Shown here one piece after another: positions 1 through 6,774 of a stretch of DNA of 12,670 bases (positions within the stretch are counted from its first letter, which is position 1; each line of letters starts with the position of its first letter). The notes beneath the pieces were generated by a model. The model worked only from the letters and a program-made list of their open reading frames with translations. It ran no database searches and was not told where the DNA came from. The stretch spans positions 1 through 12,670 of the forward strand of contig CANPYH010000033.1 of the NCBI GenBank assembly GCA_947588325.1, in the 5' to 3' direction. The position numbers and the translations under genes were made by a program. Origin of the DNA: an uncultured Clostridia bacterium (GTDB lineage Bacteria; Bacillota; Clostridia; Christensenellales; Pumilibacteraceae).

Positions 1-983
1 AGCTCACCTCGGAGGACTACGCCGCTCTCCGCGAATCGGCTTATAACGTCGTGAACGACAGCGAGTATAATGTGGATACGGACTTAACGGAAGCGCCCTC
101 GGACGATAAGGATAAAGACAAATACTCCCTCGAGGTCGCGGTCTGGGGACGTTTCATAACCGAAGATCAATTCAAGCCGCTTTTCGAAGCGTTTAAGCCT
201 TATGCCGAGGCAAAGGGCCTGGACGTTTCCGCCATACACTACACCTATTATGTAGGCAAAGAGTCGAGCGATCCTTATTTTTACATCGCCAATTTTACAG
301 GTGGGATAGTGAGTAACGGCGGGGCGGATATAGCCTTTGCTTGTAAAGACAACTTCACAACCCAAAGCGGCACGCAAATAACGAGCGCGGAAATTTATAA
401 GCTGAATATTACGCTGAATAATGACAAAGACCGCTGTGTGGCGCGCATGACGGACACCGATCTCGGCAAAGCCTTCGTCGAGTTCTGCCTGACCACCGAA
501 GGAAGAGCCATTCTCGATCCGTCCGTCAAGGATACGGGCGGTTCCTCGGACGGAGAAGAGGAAGAGAAATATTCCCTTGAGGTCGCGGTCTGGGGACGTT
601 TTATAACCGAAGAGCAATTCAAGCCCCTTTTCGAAGCGTTTAAGACTTATGCCGAGGCAAAGAGCTTGGACGTTTCGGGCATACACTACACCTATTATGT
701 AGGCAAAGAGTCGAGCGACCCTTATCATTACATAGCCGACTTCACGGGCGCCATAGTAAATAACGGCGGCGCGGATATAGCCTTTGCTTGCGCGGAAAAC
801 TTCACAACCCAAAGCGGCACGCAAATAACGAGTGTGGAAGATATTCAACCGCTTAATATTACGCTTAACGGTAGCGCAAACAGACATGTCGCGCGTATGA
901 CGGACACCGATCTCGGCAAAGCCTTCGTCGAGTTCTGCCTGACCACCGAAGGAAGAGCCATTCTCGATCCGTCCGTAAAATAA
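1..983 (+). CDS. C-terminal part of a surface/secreted protein with two tandem solute-binding-like units
   Basis: The reading frame is open from the first full codon (position 3) to TAA at 981-983. The GTG at 51 has no ribosome site, so the gene almost certainly begins outside the window. The visible part is an N-terminal remnant (about 30 residues), an acidic Asp/Lys linker, a 137-residue unit (120-530), a linker rich in Gly, Ser and Glu, and a second 138-residue unit (567-980) ending at the stop. Each unit starts YSLEVAVWGRFITE, has a Tyr-rich middle and a GGADIAFAC segment, and ends GKAFVEFCLTTEGRAILDPS. The start and end resemble those of extracellular solute-binding proteins, but 137 residues is too short for a full two-lobed binding protein. 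Location and function are inferred: the acidic linkers and repeats suit an exported protein, but neither the signal peptide nor a cell-wall anchor is visible. Confidence 0.6.
   Translation, partial: LTSEDYAALRESAYNVVNDSEYNVDTDLTEAPSDDKDKDKYSLEVAVWGRFITEDQFKPLFEAFKPYAEAKGLDVSAIHYTYYVGKESSDPYFYIANFTGGIVSNGGADIAFACKDNFTTQSGTQITSAEIYKLNITLNNDKDRCVARMTDTDLGKAFVEFCLTTEGRAILDPSVKDTGGSSDGEEEEKYSLEVAVWGRFITEEQFKPLFEAFKTYAEAKSLDVSGIHYTYYVGKESSDPYHYIADFTGAIVNNGGADIAFACAENFTTQSGTQITSVEDIQPLNITLNGSANRHVARMTDTDLGKAFVEFCLTTEGRAILDPSVK
120..530 (+). repeat. Tandem intragenic repeat, copy 1
   Basis: First copy of the duplicated solute-binding-like unit (137 codons). It lies 447 bases upstream of copy 2, and 450 after a one-codon indel near ACGAGC/ACGAGT. 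Bases 447-526 are identical to 897-976 over 80 bases, including synonymous positions. This points to recent duplication or ongoing gene conversion. Confidence 0.95.
567..980 (+). repeat. Tandem intragenic repeat, copy 2
   Basis: Second copy of the unit (138 codons), ending directly at the stop codon. It differs from copy 1 mainly in the middle, where IYKLNITLNNDKDRC is replaced by IQPLNITLNGSANRH, and in scattered substitutions. An acidic linker (DTGGSSDGEEEE) separates the copies. Confidence 0.95.
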
Positions 984-1035
984 GCAACACTCTCGAATCG
1001 GCTCGCTACAGAGCCTTCGTAAGACGATTTATCAT

Positions 1036-1070
1036 AAGTACGCTGTGCGAGCTTTGCACGGCGTACTTTT
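1036..1070 (+). terminator. Rho-independent-like terminator after the first gene
   Basis: AAGTACGCTGTGC (1036-1048) pairs with GCACGGCGTACTT (1056-1068), giving 13 pairs with one G-T wobble. The loop is GAGCTTT and a short T-rich tail (TTTTGTATTT) follows. It begins 53 bases after the stop at 983 and should isolate recD2 from the upstream gene. Confidence 0.7.
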
Positions 1071-1164
1071 GTATTTGACGACCGCCAAAACGCCGAGCAG
1101 AAGTTATCTTGACGTTGGCAGCCGCTGAATGGAAAAAAGGAAAGAGCGATGGGCGCGCAAAAAG

Positions 1165-1193
1165 TTGCGTAACCGCGGGCGAGGTGTTATAAT
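1165..1193 (+). promoter_or_regulatory. Extended -10 promoter of recD2, possibly giving a leaderless mRNA
   Basis: TTGCGT (1165-1170), a 17-base spacer, then TATAAT (1188-1193) preceded by TGT, an extended -10. The predicted start of transcription, about 7 bases past the -10 box, is position 1200, which is the A of the recD2 ATG. The only Shine-Dalgarno-like sequence (GAGGTG, 1181-1186) is 13 bases from the ATG and upstream of the predicted start. Confidence 0.75.
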
Positions 1194-1199
1194 AACGTT

Positions 1200-3398
1200 A
1201 TGGCGGAGATAAGAGGAACGATAGCGGAAATAAGATTTCGCAACGAGGAGAACGGTTACACGATCGCGACGATAGAGACGGATCTGCAACCGTATACCGT
1301 CGTCGGCGTTTTTCCTCCCGTGGGCGAGGGGGGCTATGTCTATTGCTCGGGTAACTTCGTCGAACATGCGCGGTACGGTCGGCAGCTTAAAGCGGACACC
1401 GTGCGTATCGAACAGCCCGACACGATATACGGCATACTCCGCTTTTTGGGCAGCGGCATGATCAAGGGGATAGGCGAGAAGCGAGCCGCGGCGATAGTCG
1501 AGAAGTTTGGCAAGGACACCTTTACCGTCATAGAAAACACGCCCTCACGCCTGACCGAAATCAAGGGGATATCCCCCAAGGCGGCGGCGAGCATAGCCGA
1601 GGCTTACGGCGAAGTCAAGTCGGCTTCGGACGCTATGTCCTTTCTCATGGGGCACGGCATATCGTCGGGGCTGGCTCTGAAAATATACAACGAATACGGC
1701 AAAGCGACGGTGGCGACCGTCTCGTACAACCCATACCGCCTGACCGAGGACGTAAGCGGCGTCGGCTTTCTCACGGCGGACAGAATTGCCTCGGGGCTGG
1801 GCATAAGCCCGACCAGTGACTTCCGCATCCGCGCCGCGCTGATATACACTTTGACGGAGGCGGCGGAGCGTTCGGGCAACACCCTCCTCCCGCGCAAGGA
1901 CCTTGCGGAGAGCACGGCGACCCTTCTTAAAACCGACTGCGCCGAGCTTATAGACCGAAACATAGACGACCTCATACTCGCCCGCAAATTGCGCCCCGTG
2001 GAGTATGACGACGAAGAGGCTGTTATGACCGCCGCGCTATATAAGGCGGAGAGCCGTTCGGCAGTAAAGCTCTGCCGCATGGCTGAGAGCGCGAACAGGG
2101 CATTGCCCGACTGCACGGAGGAGATAGCCGAATTCGAGCGGATCGAGAACGTGACCTTCCACAGCGAACAGCGGGAGGCTATTTCGAGCGCGATATCGAG
2201 CGGCGTATCCGTCATTACGGGTGGACCGGGTACGGGCAAAACGACGATAGTTCGGTGCATACTCCGCATTCTGACTGCGCACGGGCTGACTGTTAAGCTC
2301 ATGGCGCCGACGGGCAGAGCGGCAAAGCGGCTCTCGGAAAGCACGGGGGAGGACGCTTCGACCATACACCGCGCCCTCCTCGCCGACGAGGACGACGAGA
2401 CGATATTGGGTGCGGACGCCGTGATAGTGGACGAGTTTTCCATGGTGGACGTTACCCTCCTTTCCATGCTGCTTAATAAACTGCGCGACGAAGCCAAACT
2501 CGTTATCGTCGGCGACGCCGACCAGCTCCCGAGCGTGGGGGCGGGGAACGTACTCGCGGATATTATCAATAGCGGGGTTGTGCCCGTAGCCCGTTTGACC
2601 CGCATATACAGGCAGGACGAGCGGAGCAATATAGTCGTGAACGCGCACAGGATTAATCGCGGCGAGCTGCCCGACCTTCGCGCAGGCGGCGACTTCTTCT
2701 TTATCCACAGCGACGGGGCGGCGGACACGGCTAAAAAGACGGTGGAACTCGTTACCGAGCGACTTCCCGCCTTCCTCGGTTGCTCACCGCAGAAAATACA
2801 GGTGCTTTGTCCCATGAAGGGGGGCGAAGCGGGCTGCGTCAACCTTAACAAGCTGCTTCGCACCCGACTGCTCGGGCGGCCGACAGAGGAAGTGACGGTG
2901 GGCGAGTACGCCTTCGCCGCGGGGGATAAGGTTATGCACGTCGTGAATAACTACAACCTCGTCTGGACGAAGGACTACCGAGAGGGCAAGGGCGTTTTCA
3001 ACGGCGATATGGGCACGGTCACCGAAGTCAGCCGACAGTCGGGGGAAATCCGCGTCGCCTTCGAGGACGGCAGAAGCGCGGCGTATACGGGGGAGGATAA
3101 GACTCAGCTCATGCCCGCTTACGCAATTACCGTGCACAAGAGCCAGGGCAGCGAATATGAGGGGGTAGTCATACCTCTTTGCGGGAATATGCCGCTCATA
3201 ATGACGAGAAACCTGCTGTACACGGCTATAACGCGGGCAAAAAACCTCGTCGTCATTGTGGGAGCGGAGGACACGGTGCGGAGAATGGTTCGCAACGACT
3301 ACATTCAGAAGAGATTTTCCAAGCTCGGGGATTTTCTGACCGACGCCGAGCATAAAATGTCTCTTCTGTACTCGCAAAACGATGAAAATGATGATTAA
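1200..3398 (+). CDS. recD2: RecD2-type (RecD/TraA family) ATP-dependent 5'-3' DNA helicase
   Basis: A superfamily 1B helicase that uses ATP to unwind DNA 5' to 3'. RecD2 proteins act outside RecBCD in repair and fork maintenance in Firmicutes and Deinococcus. The N-terminus (MAEIRGTIAEIRFRNEENGYT) matches the usual OB-like start of the family and supports ATG 1200. Helix-hairpin-helix-like segments follow at about residues 75-200. Helicase motifs are Walker A GGPGTGKTT (341-349), APTGRAAKRL (369-378), DEFSMVD (411-417), GDADQLPSVGAGN (438-450), LTRIYRQ (466-472), HKSQGSEY (646-653) and YTAITRAK (674-681). At 732 residues it is close to the family norm and looks intact. No recB or recC is visible. 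The gene has its own promoter and no close ribosome-binding site. Confidence 0.96.
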   Translation: MAEIRGTIAEIRFRNEENGYTIATIETDLQPYTVVGVFPPVGEGGYVYCSGNFVEHARYGRQLKADTVRIEQPDTIYGILRFLGSGMIKGIGEKRAAAIVEKFGKDTFTVIENTPSRLTEIKGISPKAAASIAEAYGEVKSASDAMSFLMGHGISSGLALKIYNEYGKATVATVSYNPYRLTEDVSGVGFLTADRIASGLGISPTSDFRIRAALIYTLTEAAERSGNTLLPRKDLAESTATLLKTDCAELIDRNIDDLILARKLRPVEYDDEEAVMTAALYKAESRSAVKLCRMAESANRALPDCTEEIAEFERIENVTFHSEQREAISSAISSGVSVITGGPGTGKTTIVRCILRILTAHGLTVKLMAPTGRAAKRLSESTGEDASTIHRALLADEDDETILGADAVIVDEFSMVDVTLLSMLLNKLRDEAKLVIVGDADQLPSVGAGNVLADIINSGVVPVARLTRIYRQDERSNIVVNAHRINRGELPDLRAGGDFFFIHSDGAADTAKKTVELVTERLPAFLGCSPQKIQVLCPMKGGEAGCVNLNKLLRTRLLGRPTEEVTVGEYAFAAGDKVMHVVNNYNLVWTKDYREGKGVFNGDMGTVTEVSRQSGEIRVAFEDGRSAAYTGEDKTQLMPAYAITVHKSQGSEYEGVVIPLCGNMPLIMTRNLLYTAITRAKNLVVIVGAEDTVRRMVRNDYIQKRFSKLGDFLTDAEHKMSLLYSQNDENDD

Positions 3399-3403
3399 AA
3401 CAT

Positions 3404-3432
3404 TTGAGGTTTTTCGGACAATAATGTATAAT
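3404..3432 (+). promoter_or_regulatory. Promoter of the fhs-glnS-alaS transcript
   Basis: TTGAGG (3404-3409), a 17-base spacer and TATAAT (3427-3432), starting 6 bases after the recD2 stop. Transcription should begin near 3439, giving a leader of about 26 bases. No terminator is seen between recD2 and this promoter, so read-through from recD2 is possible. Confidence 0.7.
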
Positions 3433-3450
3433 CATATTGAAATATCCGAC

Positions 3451-3456
3451 AAGGAG
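3451..3456 (+). promoter_or_regulatory. Ribosome-binding site that sets the fhs start
   Basis: AAGGAG lies 8 bases before ATG 3465. An upstream in-frame GTG at 3456 overlaps this site, so it cannot be the start. The family's usual N-terminus (short, then DIEIA) also fits ATG 3465. Confidence 0.85.
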
Positions 3457-3464
3457 TGAGACGC

Positions 3465-5105
3465 ATGACGGACATAGAGATCGCAAGCGCGGCGAAATTA
3501 CAACCTATAACGGAAATAGCGGCAAAGCTCGGCATAACCGAGGACGAACTCGAGTGCTACGGCAAATACAAAGCCAAGGTCTGCGGCAGGGGTAAAAAGC
3601 GGGGCAAAACCGTTCTCGTAACCGCAATCAACCCAACGCCCGCGGGCGAGGGCAAGACGACGGTATCGATAGGTCTTGCCGACGGAATGGCGAAGTTGGG
3701 CAAGAACGTCTGCCTTGCTCTTCGCGAACCCTCATTGGGACCTGTGTTCGGGATCAAGGGGGGCGCGACGGGCGGCGGATATGCGCAGGTCGCCCCCATG
3801 GAGGATATTAACCTGCACTTCAACGGCGACTTTCACGCCATAACGACGGCGAATAACCTGCTCGCCTCCATGATAGACAACCACATATTCCAGGGCAACG
3901 CGCTTGGCATCGAGAAGGTGACCTTCCACCGCGCCATGGATCTCAACGACAGATCTCTTCGGAGTATCCGCTGCGGGATAGGCTACAACGAGCGCGAGGA
4001 TAAGTTCGACATAACGGCGGCTTGCGAGGTTATGGCGGTATTCTGTCTGGCAAAGGACATAAGCGACCTGAAAAAGCGGCTGGGTGACATAGTAATAGGC
4101 ACCGACCGAGAGGGCAAAGAAGTCACTGCCCGAATGCTCAAAGCCGACGAGGCTATGACCATTCTCCTCAAAGAGGCGATTAAGCCCAATCTCGTACAGA
4201 CCCTCGAGGGCACTCCCGCCTTCGTGCACGGCGGGCCTTTCGCTAACATAGCGCACGGCTGCAACAGCATAATAGCGACGGAGACGGCGATGAGTTACGC
4301 CGATTACGTGGTGACGGAAGCGGGCTTCGGAGCCGATCTCGGCGCGGAGAAATTCCTCGACATAAAGTGCCGCATAGCGGGCATACAGCCCTCTTGCGTG
4401 GTGGTAGTAGCCACACTCCGCGGTCTGAAATACAACGGACTTGTTCCCAAGCAGGACGCGGATAAACCGAACATGAAGGCGCTCGAAGCGGGCGCACCCA
4501 ACCTCTTCAAGCACGTCGAGAATATAACGCAGGTATATAAACTGCCCTGCGTCGTCGCTATAAACAGATTTGTGACCGACCCCGACGAGGAGATAGAATA
4601 TCTTCGCAAGGAGTGCCTGAAACGGGGCGCGGAAGTCTGCCTTGCCGACGTATGGGCGCGGGGCGGAGAAGGCGGCAAGGAGCTTGCCCAAGCCGTGGTG
4701 CGGAAAATGGACGCCTGCGAGGGCAAGATGAGCTATTCTTACGACCTCGGCGAGAGCATAAAGGACAAGATACGCGACGTAGCTACCAAAATATACGGCG
4801 CGGCTGACGTTAAATACGAGGCGGCGGCGGAGGAGACTATCGCAAAACTCTCCGCAAATCCCGCCTGCCGCAACCTGCCCGTGTGCATAGCCAAGACGCA
4901 ATACAGCCTCTCCGACGATCAGACCAAACTCGGCAGACCGTCGGGCTTCGATATCACGGTGCGTGAGGTGTATTACCGCGCGGGTGCGGGCTTTATAGTC
5001 GCGCTGACGGGCAAAATACTCCTCATGCCCGGGCTGGGCAAAACCCCCGCCGCCGAGGGTATGACCATAAACGAGCAAACGGGCGAAATCAAGGGCCTGT
5101 TCTGA
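3465..5105 (+). CDS. fhs: Formate-tetrahydrofolate ligase (formyl-THF synthetase)
   Basis: This cytoplasmic enzyme makes 10-formyltetrahydrofolate from formate, THF and ATP. It supplies one-carbon units for purines and Met-tRNA formylation, and in acetogens for the Wood-Ljungdahl methyl branch. The 546-residue protein is about the family length (roughly 555). Diagnostic blocks are the P-loop TPAGEGKTT (residues 58-66), REPSLGPVFGIKGGATGGGY (87-106), FNGDFHAITTANNLL, EAGFGADLGAEKFLDIKCR and the C-terminal GKILLMPGLGKTPAAEGM, ending EIKGLF. All are intact. It leads a tight group with glnS (21-base gap) and alaS. No other Wood-Ljungdahl gene is visible, so a general folate role is the safer reading. 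Confidence 0.98.
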   Translation: MTDIEIASAAKLQPITEIAAKLGITEDELECYGKYKAKVCGRGKKRGKTVLVTAINPTPAGEGKTTVSIGLADGMAKLGKNVCLALREPSLGPVFGIKGGATGGGYAQVAPMEDINLHFNGDFHAITTANNLLASMIDNHIFQGNALGIEKVTFHRAMDLNDRSLRSIRCGIGYNEREDKFDITAACEVMAVFCLAKDISDLKKRLGDIVIGTDREGKEVTARMLKADEAMTILLKEAIKPNLVQTLEGTPAFVHGGPFANIAHGCNSIIATETAMSYADYVVTEAGFGADLGAEKFLDIKCRIAGIQPSCVVVVATLRGLKYNGLVPKQDADKPNMKALEAGAPNLFKHVENITQVYKLPCVVAINRFVTDPDEEIEYLRKECLKRGAEVCLADVWARGGEGGKELAQAVVRKMDACEGKMSYSYDLGESIKDKIRDVATKIYGAADVKYEAAAEETIAKLSANPACRNLPVCIAKTQYSLSDDQTKLGRPSGFDITVREVYYRAGAGFIVALTGKILLMPGLGKTPAAEGMTINEQTGEIKGLF

Positions 5106-5126
5106 GAGCGCCTTAGGGTAAACAAT

Positions 5127-6749
5127 ATGGGAAACTTCATTGAGGACATAATAACCGAGGATATAGCGAGCGGCAGAACCAAAGAGGTGGTGACGCGTAT
5201 TCCCCCCGAGCCAAACGGCTATCTCCACATAGGTCACGCAAAGAGCGTGTATATCAACTACTACATGACGGCGAAAGCGTTCGGCGGCAGGTGCTATCTG
5301 CGCTTTGACGACACCAACCCCGCCAAAGAGGACGACGAGTACGTCAACGCCATTATCCGCGACGTCAGGTGGCTGGGCTGGGAGGGCGAAATAACATACG
5401 CCTCCGACTACTTCGAAAAGACGTACGAGTGCGCCGAGTATATCATTAAAAAGGGGCTTGCGTACGTCGACGACACTCCGCCCGAGCAAATGCGGGAGAT
5501 GCGCGGCACTCTCACCCAAGCGGGGACGGAGAGTGCGTGCAGAAACAGGAGCATAGACGAGAACCTTCGGCTCTTCCGCGAAATGCGGGAGGGTAAGTAT
5601 AAGGACGGCGAGCTTGTTCTCCGCGCCAAAATAGATATGGCGTCGCCGAATATCAACATGCGCGACCCCGTCATATACAAGGTGCTCCACACGCCGCACT
5701 ACCGTCAGGGCGACAAGTGGTGCGTATATCCGCTCTATGACTTCGCGCACCCCATACAGGACGCGATCGAGGGGGTAACGCACAGCCTGTGCAGTCTCGA
5801 GTTCGAAAATCACCGCCCCCTTTACGATTGGGTCGTGGAAAATTTGAAAGAGATATTCCCGAATTCGCCCAAGCAGCGCGAGTTTGCCCGCCTCAATATC
5901 GAGCGCACGATAATGAGTAAGCGGTACTTGAAACGCCTGGTTGACGAAGGTTTGGTGGACGGCTGGGACGACCCCCGCATGCCGACCATATGCGGACTTC
6001 GGCGGAGAGGCTACACGCCTTCCTCCATACTCAAGTTCGTTGCGGAGGCGGGTATATCCAAAGCCGACAGCGAGTGCGCGCCCGAACAGCTCGAAGCGTG
6101 CATAAGGAGCGAGCTTAACGAGACCGCTCCCCGCGCAATGGCTGTGCTCGACCCCATAGCCCTCGAAATAACCAACCGTCCCGACGGCTGGAGCGAGACG
6201 GCGGAAACGGACGTCAACCCCAACGCGCCCGAAGCGGGAAAGCGCACGGTGACGATAAGCAACAAACTGTGGATAGAGAGGGAGGACTTCGCCGTCCTGC
6301 CCCCGCCCAAGTATAAGCGGCTGACCGAAGGCGCGATTGTGCGGCTTAAAAACTCGTATATCGTCAAATGTACGGGCTACCGCGAGGAAGGCGGCAAGAT
6401 AACCGTGCTTTGCGAGGCGATAGACGGCACCAACGGCGTGGACGCTCAGGGCGTCAAGGCAAAGGGCGTAATACATTGGGTAAACGCCGCCGACTGCGCC
6501 GATATCGAAGTGCGGTGCTATGACTACCTGCTTCTTCCGTATGACGGCGTGCACGAGGACTTTGCCGACCGCATGAACCCCGAGTCCATCAAGGTGTATA
6601 AGGGCAAGGGCGAGCGCATACTCGGCGAGGCGGAAAAGGGAACGTCCTTCCAATTCGTGCGTTCGGGCTACTATGTCCGCGATATCCGCAGCAACGAGAC
6701 GGTATATAACAGAATAGTCGGTCTTAAAGACGGCTACACGGCAAAATGA
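5127..6749 (+). CDS. glnS: Glutaminyl-tRNA synthetase (class I)
   Basis: It charges tRNA-Gln with glutamine using ATP. The 540-residue protein has the class I signature RIPPEPNGYLHIGHAKS (HIGH at 34-37), RFDDTNPAKEDDEYV, and a KMSKS-type loop TIMSKRYLKRL (MSKR at 263-266). The block YDFAHPIQDAIEGVTHSLCS followed by LEFENHRPLYDW marks GlnRS rather than bacterial GluRS. The remainder fits the two beta-barrel anticodon-binding domains. Length is normal (the E. coli enzyme is about 554). The start at 5127 has a weak site, AGGG (5115-5118), 8 bases upstream. Many Firmicutes make Gln-tRNA only through GatCAB, so a real GlnRS is a useful lineage trait. Neighbours suggest co-transcription with fhs and alaS. 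Confidence 0.97.
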   Translation: MGNFIEDIITEDIASGRTKEVVTRIPPEPNGYLHIGHAKSVYINYYMTAKAFGGRCYLRFDDTNPAKEDDEYVNAIIRDVRWLGWEGEITYASDYFEKTYECAEYIIKKGLAYVDDTPPEQMREMRGTLTQAGTESACRNRSIDENLRLFREMREGKYKDGELVLRAKIDMASPNINMRDPVIYKVLHTPHYRQGDKWCVYPLYDFAHPIQDAIEGVTHSLCSLEFENHRPLYDWVVENLKEIFPNSPKQREFARLNIERTIMSKRYLKRLVDEGLVDGWDDPRMPTICGLRRRGYTPSSILKFVAEAGISKADSECAPEQLEACIRSELNETAPRAMAVLDPIALEITNRPDGWSETAETDVNPNAPEAGKRTVTISNKLWIEREDFAVLPPPKYKRLTEGAIVRLKNSYIVKCTGYREEGGKITVLCEAIDGTNGVDAQGVKAKGVIHWVNAADCADIEVRCYDYLLLPYDGVHEDFADRMNPESIKVYKGKGERILGEAEKGTSFQFVRSGYYVRDIRSNETVYNRIVGLKDGYTAK

Positions 6750-6774
6750 TACAGATGACAGCAAGGAGATAACA

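Noticed and set aside
84..887. Minus-strand ORF of 267 codons opposite the repeat protein
   Set aside because: Its apparent internal repeats only reflect the duplication on the plus strand.
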